64,000 nucleotides of DNA, from assembly GCF_963678635.1 (NCBI RefSeq), contig NC_087067.1, forward strand, positions 18,613,018-18,677,017, written 5' to 3'. Shown one piece after another: positions 47,896 through 60,050 of this stretch. The notes beneath the pieces are model-generated. The model searched no databases and was not told where the DNA came from. It saw only the letters and a program-made list of their open reading frames with translations. The first letter of the stretch is position 1; every line of letters starts with the position of its first letter. The position numbers and the translations under genes were made by a program. Source of the stretch: Symsagittifera roscoffensis. Its lineage: Eukaryota > Xenacoelomorpha > Acoela > Convolutidae.

Positions 47896-47992
47896 TTCGA
47901 GAACCTTCAAATTGCGAGAACCTTCAAATTGCGAGAACCTTCAAATTGCGAGAACCTTCAAATTGCGAGAACCTTCAAATTGCGAGAACCTT
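47896..47992. repeat. 17 bp minisatellite, six units (copy A)
   Basis: gagaaccttcaaattgc repeats with exact 17 bp spacing, units starting at 47899, 47916, 47933, 47950, 47967 and 47984. Two more units sit on the other side of the gypsy element at about 43003-43040, so the element inserted within or next to the minisatellite. Copy B has only two units at 58263. Confidence 0.93.
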
Positions 47993-48635
47993 AAATATCT
48001 TTTGGGGAACCTTTTGAAATTGCAAAATGTTGGTACATTTGATCATCTGAAAGGATTTCTTCAAAGTACAGGTTAACGCATAAGGGAAAACCCGCATTAG
48101 TTCTAGTTAGCTTCCAGTCCTAGAAATTGGTTAGATTTAAAACGTAGCTCATAAAGTAAACTATCAAAAGTTGACAGAAGAGCGTGGTATCGCATTCAGG
48201 GAAAACAATTCTTCGAGAATAACTTTTTGAGGTTTTTGCGCCACTGATCTTTCTCGTACGATGAATTCCACAATGTTGCTTGAATGTATGATGCAGAATT
48301 TCTAGAAAAAACCTCTCCGTTTTTTTTCGAATTAAAAGAGGATCAAGTCAAATTGTATTAAGGACAATGAAATTTACAATAGTGATGATATGGTATATTG
48401 GAAAGAAAAGAAGAAGGCACTGGTAAATGAAGACGCATTTACATGATAATCATGTTTTAGCGTATTACATGAGTAAATGAAAATGGAAAACATTGAATCA
48501 AATATTGCACTGCAATCTGAAATCTATCCCAATATTAAAAAAAAAAACTTTCAATAAATACAAAAGCAAGAACAACAGCTAAAAGAATTAAGAAACATAA
48601 GCTTAGGCTAAGATAAATTCTGTCACAAAATAGTT

Positions 48636-49733
48636 TTACAAAGTTTTTTTGGGAGATGATGGAGAGCTCGAAGTTGTTTTGTGATCTCCTCTCGCTATGT
48701 GGGAAGCAAAATCGTAACGATTCTCAGCCACAAAACCACACATATTACCTTTCAGAGGGTCCAACTTAGAATGCAAACCCAAGTGAATAGTATACATGAC
48801 ACTGTCACTGAAGACAATGCAACACGTCTCACATTTCAATGAATCTTTTTGGCAAGACAAGCAGGCGTCTTTTTTATCCGTATCTCGTGTCATATTTGAT
48901 GGCTGAGGGTTCAATTCCCGCACGCGGCAGTTTTCCTGGTCCATTGAGCTGTCACTTATTGGAATTTCGGAAGATCGATTTTCTTCTGATATATCGACTG
49001 GCGAAACATTGACAGTTAAAACGTTCTTGGTATTTGTACCATCGTTTTTCGTTTCTTCGGCAAGAATAGAATCACTCCTATGCTGCGGTGGTCTAATCAG
49101 GGGTGGCAACTGATGTTGAAATCTTTGATTGATGCGCCTCGCGGCCTCCAACTGTTGATGATGCGCATACGCAATAGCGACTGCGCTATTTGAGTGATTT
49201 GCTTGCAATCCGGCCGGAGGTTTTGCCATCGATGGGTATCCCGGTAAGTTATAGGCGGCAGCTAAAGCATTTATATGTTGCGCGGTTGTCACAGCGACCC
49301 TGGCGTGCAACTCAGTGGCATCAACGGAAACAGGATGTCTCGACTGTGAGTAAAGATTCCCAGGGTGTCCCAAAGGGAGCTGGCGCTCCTCCCGATGTGG
49401 AAGGTTTCTCGCCAAAACAGACGCTAAATTACCTCCAGAGCCTCCGGGGAGTAAGCTGTGAGGCCCCAAGTAGCTTTGAGATGACAAAACACGAGTGTCA
49501 GTTGTGTGAATGAGTCCCTGGTTTTGTCGCAAGAACCCCACAGGTGGCAAAGAACGATCTCTCACAGATCTTTGTAAATTTCTGTCCATTCCTAATGGGA
49601 GTTCGCAAAGGTTTCCGGGATGATGGTGTCCCAAAGTGATGTTGTCGTGGCAAGTGATGTTGTCGATGATCGTTTACGGAGGAAGCTGGTGGTGATACTG
49701 GTTGATAAGATGACACACGGCGACTCAGAGCTC
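48636..49733 (-). pseudogene. Duplicated terminal exon of Ikaros-family gene, pseudogene (copy A)
   Basis: This is the copy A partner of the terminal exon at 58963-60050. The splice acceptor (tttttccag) and stop are kept. Three features indicate relaxed selection. First, the segment after the repeated QHH codons differs by 10 bp from copy B, which shifts the frame, so the N-terminal 17-35 residues cannot be joined to the rest. Second, in the last finger the first zinc-ligand cysteine is glycine (LKGNMCGF instead of LKCNMCGF, TGT to GGT). Third, it lies 3' of the intact exon's stop codon, so normal splicing would not use it. It could still be reached by exon skipping. Confidence 0.85.
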
Positions 49734-50127
49734 CTGGAAAAATATGATTAACTCAAAATGCTAGTTTAAAAATCAGGTAACTTTATAAAGACAGCTCAAT
49801 CTTTCAAAAGTGTGCTTTAACCACAATACAACTGGTTTTTGACCTGGTAGATTTTTCAAAAAAAAATGAAAAACATTCTTCCTGATCTTAAATCAAAATT
49901 TTTAAATCTTCAAAAACACTAACTTAAACTTCGAAGCCTGAAAAAATAGGTCAAAAATAACCCTTTTTGGTTTAATTGGTATGATTCCATATTTCAAGAA
50001 GCTATCAATAAAATTGGCGCTTAACTAAAACTGATGAAAATGATAAATAGGAAGTTATCATTTTTTAAATCATTGTCGAAATTCTTCCAGCAAAAACAAC
50101 TGAAGTTTTTTTCGTTTTACCGTTGCG

Positions 50128-50307
50128 ATGAGAGCGAAAACATTAGTTTTAAATGACATGATAAATGAACAAAGACGTTCGGAGCATTCTGCTGTAGTTG
50201 CACAGTATGCGACTGCTACTTTTCCGTTGACCGACACAGTTTCATCTTTTCTAGTTTCTAAGTCAACATCATTTTCGTTCGATTTTTCAAAAATGATTCT
50301 ATCCTAG
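50128..50307 (+). other. Small frame conserved in both duplicates (59 codons)
   Basis: An ATG frame MRAKTLVLNDMI to a TAG at 50307 stays open in both copies (also 60446-60625), with a few amino-acid changes. It lies antisense in the intron of the Ikaros-family gene. No family recognised. Being open in two recent duplicates is weak evidence only. Confidence 0.2.
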
Positions 50308-53300
50308 GATTTGCGGCGTTGTTCAGAATTGACACTTGTTACAAAGAGCGCACATCAAAGATGGTCTCGAGCGCAAATGTAACTGCAGGCCATTTATGCC
50401 AGGCGACATGTGTTCTTGTCACGTTAGGGGATAGCTAAACACGGCTTTGCGACATCAATCGCGAGAAAATGGGAGACTCTTTGTCGGAAAAAAGTACCTA
50501 TTCCAACATGTCGATGCGTCAAGAACTCTCCAAGTACATTTTTTTGCCGTGAAAAACTTCACTTTTTATTTCAATTTCACATAAAATATAAGCAATTTAG
50601 ATGCAACATCGAAGACAAAATTGGACAAACAAAAGGGATTATAATCATTATAATCGATTATAATGGATTGTTGTGCAAAACTAATGAATTAAAAATTTGA
50701 ATACAAATAATGGATTATAATCAATTATAATTTGATTTTAAAGAGAGAGATTATAATCAATTATTAATTAATTCAAATCGAATGTTTCTCAATTTTAGTA
50801 AGACTAGTACTAACGTCGTAATGTAATCGATTGTTAACGCGTGAAACTGGATGCGGGAGCTCTTAAAGATTTACAAGAAAATAGCGCCTTGCATTGTTTG
50901 CCACTACACAGATTAAGAGGAACTAGCAAGGCATTTCATTCAGTTTTTTTTTTCAATCCAAAAACTTTATGTTATCCTGCCTTTCCACTACGGCAGTCCC
51001 CGCGGTGTTAAATTCATTCAACCAACCCCCTCCCTTCCACTATCAGAAGCAGTATATCGCATGTCAAATACATCATCACCTTTCTTCATTATTCTTACGC
51101 ATACTAATAATGCATCATTTTTTCCGGGGACTCTTGTTCATTTCATCTATTTAAGTAAAGCATCGCGGACAGCCTTTACCCATTTTTCTTTTAAAGAGGT
51201 TCATTGCAACGTCTCTCCTTGCGAAAAAAAATGAATAAAAACGATCTGACTTCCTAAAAATCGATCTGTTACTTATTTTTGAACGAATAATCCGAAGAAT
51301 TATTGACCACTGCTAACTAAAAAAAAATCTTAAGACTCGTGCATCTTTAGATCCTACTCAATACGCGCACCGGAGTAGTGTCTTTTGAAACAGTTTTAAA
51401 TAAAACTATCCAATAATTTTTCATGAAAATTGACTCCAACAATTCGTTTGACTTGATTGCCGAGGGTTTAAATTTGCCACTTTTAACCACGACTTTCTCA
51501 TATTTTTTGTTTTTATATAGGTTTTGTTGACCGTGTAATTGCCTGATTTAGGTCCTATCAGAGCGACAAAGCCAGTCAGTTTCAGCCGACAAGAGATTTT
51601 TGAATTCGTAGTTCATGCAACGTGGTATGCCTCAAGGCTCTCTACGAGGGCCCACCTTGTTCGGGCTATTTTGCTTGCCGTTTTCAGTTATTCTAAGACA
51701 ATAGGAGTTTCACATCAATCTTTCGCAGCTGAAAAATTGTTTTTTTTTATACATATTCAATATAATGTTGGCTACTCAATTGATGTTAATAAGACGGTTA
51801 TTTGCAGTGTGCTTAACTTCTATCACGATGTTGAACTGTATTCAACCCGAGAAAACTGAAACATTAGGTTAATGTAAATTGAAAAAACCTTGCCAGTGGG
51901 TCAATATTTGAAATTTCACAATTGATGTTCTAAACAATCTAGCTTCGCTTGGATTTATCATGAACACTAATCTTATTTTCACTGATCAAGTACACAGAAT
52001 CCGCAGCGCGTGTAACTTTTTTTCAGAAAGTTATCCAGTATATCCAGCTTTGAAAATCGCATTTAATTTTCTTCGTCGCTCTTTATGAGCCGCGAAACTG
52101 ATTGAATAACAAACTCTAGTGAGTCCAGAAATCTGCAGCTCGTTTATAGTCCAGGCCCCATGGCAGACTTCAACTGATATATATTTTTATGATATACATT
52201 CTCTACCTGCCCAGAAGCAAAATGAGCTCAGTTCTTTTACCCTTTTTCATGAATTATTTCATAACTTGAGTTTCATTTTTTTTTCAATTTCAGCATTCGG
52301 GCTGTTAGGAAAGAAAATTTTCTATTTTGGTCAACCGAAACTGTGGATTGGTTTACCGATTAATAAAAAACTTTGTATCCAAAAACGGTTATTATAACAA
52401 AAATTCAATTGATTATGATGATACTGTTGTTAACCAGTCAAAAATCGAATGATAAATTTCGCAATTCCGGATCGTATCCTTTTCAATGCCATTTACTTCA
52501 CTGTCAACCAAAATGGCTTCATCAAAAAAGTGTCGATCATAAAATTTTCTTGAAAAAAAAGTGTAAGTTTTTTTTTTGTTTGAAGCTTAGGCTTTGAATT
52601 TTTTTTGTCAATTTATCAAAATTGCTGGCTATATCATATGCTTTTCGACACCAAGTTTGGTTATGATTTTTGAACAAGATACGTAGTATTTCGGTCGAAT
52701 TTTTATGAAGTTGAGCATTCAGAACGCATAACAGAGTGCTCCAAAACTTTTAATCATGAGTAAATACAGCACATGATAATGAGGCATTTACAACCGCAAG
52801 TGTATATTTGTTGGTCAGAAATAAAATTCCAAGATTGGAAACAAAACTATGATAATGATATAAAATAACAAATCTTGTTCAGAAAATTTTCTTCAGAAAA
52901 GAGCGGTATTTTGTTTCAGAAAACTGCGCTTTTTTGTTGGTTATATATTTTAATGGAAATTTTAATTGAAATATTGCCGAGAACAAAAAATATGTGCTGC
53001 CTGCTTTTGTCTGAATAAAAAAAAAGCAAGGAATTTGAAGAATCAAATCACATCAAACTATTGACCCAGAAAAAAAACTACGAAAAATTTAAAAGCTAAG
53101 AGCAACTTATTGCTGGAGAAGTAGCTAGTAAATTTGGCGACCACAGTAATTAATGTTGAATCCAAAACCACAAAAAACTACAAAACTTGGCTTTTTGCAG
53201 TCTAGACAATTACTTCGGCGGGAGAAAAAGAAATTGAGCTTTAAGGAAAAGCAGTTCCGAGAATCTGCTTCATTTTTGATTAAATCTTCCGGAAATTTTT

Positions 53301-53577
53301 CAATAATAAGATTGGTGGCAAGAGAGAACTTTTAACTTGCGAGAACCTTGAAATTTCGAGAACCTTCAAATTACGATGATGTGATTTCACTTTTATACTT
53401 AATCTAAGTTATTTCATTATCTTATCTCAATGATTTAGTCGGTCATTTATGTTTGACCGGCGGAGAGAATGCTCTGTCATTTTTTAATGTTTTAACTTTC
53501 AAACTAATTCACTTTTATTTTTTTAATTTTTTTAACTGTATCAAGTAGAGTTGGTTGTAACAAAGTAACATTTTGTA

Positions 53578-54369
53578 ATGGCGCAGTCGAAAAACGAATC
53601 TAACGTGATAGGAATACCTCCATTTTGGCAGAACCATACAATAGACCCACCTATCCCTTGGGAAGATTGGAGTGATCTTTTCCACTTATTGCGAAAAAAA
53701 TGTAGATATCAAAAATCTATTAAACCTATCGGAAAGACACAATTTCCTCCATCAGCATTGAAAAATCCGACAAAAAACGAATCGGAAAACCAATAAAAAG
53801 CACGAATGGAGAAAAATATCCAAGAACAAAAACGCTACGACGATGAAGGAGCGGCATCTATCAAAACCGAAAAAAAAAATTAACGGAAGGAGAACAGAGG
53901 AAACCGACAAGAAATTCCGTTCAATTCTCTACATAGCCCTCGGAAATGAAGGAAAAAGAATCTTCGGTCAGAATTTCACGAAAGTAAAAATACTCCAAAT
54001 TTCCTTCGAAGAGTTTTGGGAAAGTTTCTCAGCTGGCTTCGCCAGAAAAACAAACGTCACAAAAGGAACAAAGTGTTCAACAGAAAGCCACGTGACAGAG
54101 AGTCATTAGATTAATTTTGAGGAGCCCTAGCCGAAATGGCCAAAAAGTGTGACATATTCCGACGAATGGATAAGGGATATTTTTACAAACAACAAGAAAG
54201 TTCTGACATAGAAAGAAAATTTCTGACGGAAATTCTGCCACTGTTGGAGGCACACAACTTTGCCCTGATAGACGAAAAGAGAATATCTAACCACATGAAA
54301 ATAACCAATAGCTTTAATCCGTACAAAAATCTTATAACCATTTTAGCGTCAAAACAGAGCCAAACCTGA
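53578..54369 (+). pseudogene. gag: Gag of gypsy element, copy B (stop and shifts)
   Basis: Same family features as copy A. The first 72 codons are open (MAQSKNESN to KNESENQ), then a stop. A block near 54160 reads CDIFRRMDKGYFYKQQES where copy A reads CDISAGEDEWIMDIFTNN, because of small indels. Confidence 0.75.
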
Positions 54370-55439
54370 AAATCAAACGCAGCAATGCCTTTATGAAATG
54401 TGGCGGGACATTCTCAAAAGGACACTTTGCTTTTTGTCCAGCGAAGGACACGACTTGTACATCATGTAAACATAAAGGTCACTTGACTAGCTTCGTAAAT
54501 CCCATCGTAAAAAGGAAAATATTGTAAATACTCAAACTGTTGATAATGCAGATTTTATTCCTTCGGACCATCCGGATGTCAATATGGACCGTGTAACTAG
54601 AGAATGCTGTGCTGTGACTAATGCATGGTCAGAATCCGGACAGCGAAAACGATGATTATTCTGTATTAAATGTAACTACAATTTTTGACGACGATGGAAA
54701 CGAACTTAAAAAAATGTTAACTATTGGCTTCGGGAAATAAAATCAAATAATCGTAATTCTCCAAGTGGATTCTGCTAGTCCGGACCCGTATTTAAAGATT
54801 TATCTAGTGGATAAAGCAAACAAGGTCTTAAACTGCGGGTTCACGGACAATGCCAGCAACATCACCGGCAAATTGATACTTCCGATTTTCTCAAATGGAT
54901 GGTCACACGATGATTGTCATTTTTTCCTGACAGAGAGCCACTCAAATCATAATCGAACAAAGTTCTGTACTTCGAAATGTACTCCTTCGGAATATTCAAA
55001 TGTTTACCTTCAAAAATTGCTATTTCTAATTCCGCATTTTTTTATTTCTCAATTGTAGCATAATTATTTTTGCTTTAGATAGAAAAAATGTAAATACTGT
55101 AAACATGGAAAAAAAACTGTAATTAGTCCGTCCATTTCCGGTATTCAAGTTTCTTTAGAATTTCTTGTGTTATCTGAAGACGAAAAACTTGTACATAAAA
55201 ACCGCGAAAAATTGAAGTTTCACGAACGTCCTTTGGATTTAAATACCTTATATGAAGTCAAATTAGCCGCTCCCTTAACCAAAAATTAGCCGCTCCCTTA
55301 ACCAAAGATGACTCACTGTTGAGCCCAATCGTGAAAGCACTTCAAAATTAAGCCAAGACAATCAATGCTAATTCTCCATATTTCCACAACTTGGTACGGG
55401 ACTTACACTAATCCGACGGATTGTTATACATGGATGGTG

Positions 55440-56200
55440 AATTAGTCATTACTTTTACCCTGAGAAACGCCATGATGAACACACTACATGAAACACACCC
55501 CGGCCAATTCGTAATGAAATACTTGGCTCAATACATCTGGTGGCCTATACACAGATCTATTTCCAGGGCATAAAATGTTCAGAACGTACAAAAACGGGTA
55601 AGAATTTAAAAAGTTTAGTTCCAAATTCTCAAACAAGTAAACTTCTCCCTTACTTGAACCAAACGAAGAACTCAACTTAGACTTCGCCGGTCCTTTGGAT
55701 TCCCACTGGGGCACAAACAAATACATTTTATTTTGCATCGACCGGTTTTCAAAATTTTCATCGCCAAAAACTTCAACATCCACATCGTCAAAAACAGTTA
55801 TCGAATTTCTTCAAGATTATATCTTTCTTCATAGCATACTCATTTCGAGTAGATCACGCATCCTGTTTTACAAGCCAGGATTTCAAATTATTTTGTGACT
55901 CCAACAAATTTAATTTAAAATTTTGTACAGTATGAGACCATCGCTCCAATGGATTAGTTGAAAAACTATACATACTGTAAAAATCAAACTGTTGGCAATG
56001 GTTCAAGAAATTCAAAAGTGTACATTACAAGACACTATATCAAAAATTATCTGGAACCTTCAGTCCTCTTTTTAATCAAAAATTAAATGCTCTCCATTTG
56101 AAATACATTTCAGTAGAAAACCAAAAACTATTTGCAAACAACTTGAATCTGTTAAACCTTCCAATGGAATTTTAGACAAGGAGAAATCGATACTTTGCAA
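55440..56200 (+). pseudogene. Integrase of gypsy element, copy B (degenerate)
   Basis: Nearly the same sequence as copy A, with HETHPGQFVMKYLAQYIWWP and LDSHWGTNKYILFCIDRF recognisable and the frame broken at the same places. Confidence 0.7.
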
Positions 56201-58262
56201 GTCAAGAGCTTGGGACTGGAATGCGGACGATAGAGTGGAGGATGGATATAAGGATACCGTGATCACTAAGAAGAATCAGACACCTCTGGACAAGGGATAT
56301 GAATCGAACTACCCATCTCTCTCAAAACCTTCTTCGTCTAAAATGCCCCTTTATGGTCCATTCAAGGTTAAATTTTTCGGAAAACGAATGAGAGCATCAA
56401 TGGAAATCCAATTTACAAAGAGCTAAACTAAAAAATTGTAAACACCTCTAGTACTACTGCAGAATTATTCGACGGAAAAATCATCGGAAAATCAGACATC
56501 GCTCTTCCAAAATCGAATTTCTCTAAAATCCGATCCTTTAAAGGCAACATATATTTCCCATATTTTCCTAACGCTGATGTTGAAGTAGGTACGAGTCGTG
56601 CAAATCCATGAAAACCAAACCCATCTAAGAAACAGGGACCGAAGACCAGAAAACAAATAGAATTGGCAACCTCAGACAACAATACCAGGACGAGGGCGTC
56701 GAAATCATCAACGAATCCTTCACGAAGACAGCCAACCCGATCTAAGAATTCCACCATTATTCCAGTTTATTTACCTTCTGACGAGTTGGTGTTCATTCCT
56801 TTGGATACTTCTGATATTAGCGATTGGGAATGGATAGCAGGAGATTTTCCTTGTAGAGACGTGGCTAGGGACCGAAATGTTTCCGATAGCCTAAATGTTA
56901 TAAAACACGACAACATCACTGCTAGCCCTCGTAATACAAATGACAACATAAAGGTTGAGATTTAAGACGATAACTCAAACGACGACATAATTGCACAAAG
57001 CCCAATTAGTATCATCCCGGCGGAATCAGACGTCACCTCACAAGCAAACATAGTCAATACTGGTCCTAGCCTCAATCCACAGACTAATCCAACAGATGGG
57101 AAAATTGAATCACACGGTGAAGAACTTCCAGTAAATTTTCCGATCTATGAGATAGTCGTCTCCTCTGACGAGGCTACTTCCAATCATCAGTCTTATCTTA
57201 ATTCCGGTAACGAACCGCTTCTACGTCTGCCAAACGTGGGCCTGCCAAAATTTTACGAAAAAAAAATACTTCATAGTTATTAAAGATCAGATAGAATAAA
57301 CATCTGGCTCAGCCTCGAATCCGATTGTCCTGGGTAACAACAATCCCAACGAACCTCATACATCAGCCTATCACGAAACTCCTCCCGATTATTTGACTAT
57401 ACTTTCGGACTCTTCACTGTCGGGCACACACTCTCCTTCTTCGACTGACGAATCTCTAAGAATTGCCATCGACAACTATGATGGAAATACGGACTTAGAC
57501 AGTGAACTATTTAATGCAGAGCTTGAAAACTATATTAACTAATACAAAAACTGTTAAATCGAATCTCATTTTCCTTCATACCACTGTACTCGGTTGTTTT
57601 CTTTTCATTAACCGTTCCCACAACTAAATTTCATAATTTTCACTAACTGATTTTTAACTCTTGTATTTTCTTATTAACAATCCTTCGGATCAAGCGTTCT
57701 ATATTTAACCTAATGCTCGTTTGTTCAGAAATCTAGCGGTCAATACTTACCTTCTTCAATTATGAAAATTAATGAATTTTATGAAAATTAACTTTGTAAC
57801 TCTTATTGCAGAATCTATTAGTCAGCCTTTACTTTTACATTCGTCGGATGTCAGTCATTTTCTTCAAATTCAGTGCGAAATCGATGTTTAACTGCATAAA
57901 TTAATTTCAATTGATAAATCTAACCTTAACTAAGTGCACAAATATGGTGCTTAAAATTTCATTTTTGCCCTCGAAGGGGAGAAAAAGAGCAGTTAGTTAG
58001 GTAATTAGTTATTTTTGCAATATAAGTTTTTTCCTGCTTTGAGGATTGATGTGATTCCACTTTTGTACTTATTCTAGTTTATCTCATTATCTTATTCAAT
58101 TGATTTAACCGGTCATATATGTTTGAGCTTCACACTTTCATTCTCTCCGCCGGAGAGAATGCTCTATCACCTTTTAGTGATTTAACTTTCAGATTAATTC
58201 ACTTTTATTCTTTTAGCTGTATAAAGTAGAGTTAGCTGTAACAAAAAAAAAACATTTTATCA

Positions 58263-58297
58263 TTCGAGAACCTTCAAATTGCGAGAACCTTAAATAT
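58263..58297. repeat. 17 bp minisatellite, two units (copy B)
   Basis: gagaaccttcaaattgc followed by gagaacctt, against six units at the same place in copy A. Confidence 0.9.
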
Positions 58298-58962
58298 CTT
58301 TTGGGGAACCTTTTGAAATTGCAAAATGTTGGTAAATTTGATAATCTGAAAGGATTTCTTCAAAGTACAGGTTAACGCTTAAGGGAAAACCCGCATTAGT
58401 TCTTGTTAGCTTCCACTCCTAGAAATTGGTTAGATTGAAAACGTAGCTCATAAAGTAAACTATCAAAAGTTGATAGAAGAGCGTGGTATCGCATTCAAGG
58501 AGAACAATTCTTCGAGAATAACTTTTTGAGGTTTTTGCGCCACTGATCTTTCTCGTACGATGAATTCCACAATCTTTCTCGTACGATGAATTCCACAATG
58601 TTGCTTCAATGTATGATGCAGAATTTCTAGAAAAAACCTCTCCGTTTTTTTTCGAATTAAAAGAGGATCAAGTCAAATTGTATTAAGGACAATGAAATTT
58701 ACAATAGTGATGATATGGTATATTGGAAAGAAAAGAAGAAGGCACTGGTAAATGAAGACGCATTTACATGATGATAATCATGTTTTAGCGTATTACAAGA
58801 GTAAATGAAAATGGAAAACATTGAATCAAATATTGCACTGCAATCTGAAATCTATCCCAATATTAAAAAAAAAACTTTCAATAAATACAAAAGCAAGAAC
58901 AACAGCTAAAAGAATTAAGAAACATAGGTTTAGGCTAAGATAAATTCTGTCACAAAATAGTT

Positions 58963-60050
58963 TTACAAAGTTTTTTTGGGAGATGATGGAGAGCTCGAAG
59001 TTGTTTTGTGATCTCCTCTCGCTATGTGGGAAGCAAAATCGTAACGATTCTCAGCCACAAAACCACACATATTACATTTCAGAGGGTCCAACTTAGAATG
59101 CAAACCCAAGTGAATAGTATACATGACACTGTCACTGAAGACAATGCAACACGTCTCACATTTCAATGAATCTTTTTGGCAAGACAAGCAGGCGTCTTTT
59201 TTATTCGTATCTCGTGTCATATTTGATGGCTGAGGGTTCAATTCCCGCACGCGGCAGTTTTCCTGGTCCATTGAGCTGTCACTTATTGGAATTTCGGAAG
59301 ATCGATTTTCTTCTGATATATCGACTGGCGAAACATTGACAGTTAAAACGTTCTTGGTATTTGTACCATCGTTTTTCGTTTCTTCGGCAAGAATAGAATC
59401 ATTCCTGTGCTGCGGTGGTCTAATTAGGGGTGGCAACTGATGTTGAAATCTTTGATTGATGCGCCTCGCGGCCTCCAACTGTTGATGATGCGCATACGCA
59501 ATAGCGACTGCGCTATTTGAGTGATTTGCGTGCAATCCGGCCGGAGGTTTTGCCATTGATGGGTATCCCGGTAAGTTATAGGCGGCAGCTAAAGCATTTA
59601 TATGTTGCGCGGTTGTCACAGCGACACTGGCGTGCAACCCAGTGGCATCAACGGAAACAGGATGTCTCGACTGTGAGTAAAGATTCCCAGGGTGTCCCAA
59701 AGGGAGCTGGCGCTCCTCCCGATGTGGAAGGTTTCTCGCCAAAACAGATGCTAAATTACCTCCAGAGCCTCCGGGGAGTAAGCTGTGAGGCCCCAAGTAG
59801 CTTTGAGATGACAAAACACGAGTGTCAGTTGTGTGAATGAGTCCCTGGTTTTGTCGCAAGAACCCCACAGGTGGCAAAGAACGATCTCTCACAGATCTTT
59901 GTAAATTTCTGTCCATTCCTAATGTGAGGTCGCAAAGGTTTCCGGGTAGCAAGTGATGTTGTCGTGGCAAGTGATGTTGTCGATGATCGTTTACGGAGGA
60001 AGCTGGTGGTGATACTGGTTGATAAGATGACACACGGCGACTCAGAGCTC
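58963..60050 (-). CDS. Ikaros-family terminal exon with zinc fingers 5-6 (copy B, intact)
   Basis: The acceptor tttttccag|GAGCTCTG completes the Gly codon left by the middle exon. About 300 residues rich in His, Pro, Gln and Ser follow, then CETCCIVFSDSVMYTIHLGLH and CNMCGF, DFASHIARGDH, and TAA ending at 58963. All zinc ligands are present. The preceding CLSCQKDSLKC adds two more cysteines. This copy is adjacent to the upstream exons and carries the stop, so it is the one used. Confidence 0.92.

Larger units (their letters stand above)
40259..50570. repeat. 10.3 kb segmental duplication, copy A
   Basis: Sequence from cataaaatataagcaattta at 40259 to cactttttatt at 50570 is repeated at 50580-60888. 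The order is the same: LINE unit, LINE 3' end, gypsy element, Ikaros-family terminal exon. The two copies look nearly identical over long stretches, with scattered substitutions and short indels. A 9-base filler (tcaatttca) separates them. Confidence 0.93.
53380..58262 (+). mobile_element. Ty3/gypsy LTR element, copy B, RT/RNase H deleted
   Basis: This is the partner of 43046-47895 within the tandem duplication. LTRs are 53380-53577 and 58050-58262. Gag starts at 53578, the protease-like part is 54765-55058, integrase about 55440-56200, and the post-integrase frames 56235-57540. It shares the internal RT/RNase H deletion with copy A, so the deletion predates the duplication. Its lesions differ in places: Gag keeps frame through the A run at 53695 but gains a TAA at about 53794, where copy A reads AAA. 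Confidence 0.85.

Noticed and set aside
47896-47992. Regular 17 bp repeats suggesting a CRISPR-like array.
   Set aside because: Units are contiguous without spacers, lie next to an LTR and occur in a spliced eukaryotic locus: a minisatellite.
49190-59840. + strand 107-codon frames at 49190-49513 and 59517-59840.
   Set aside because: They are antisense shadows of the Ikaros-family terminal exon, duplicated with it.
48636-60050. Two separate Ikaros-type genes in tandem.
   Set aside because: Only the last exon is duplicated; fingers 1-4 occur once, and copy A is frameshifted with a lost zinc ligand.
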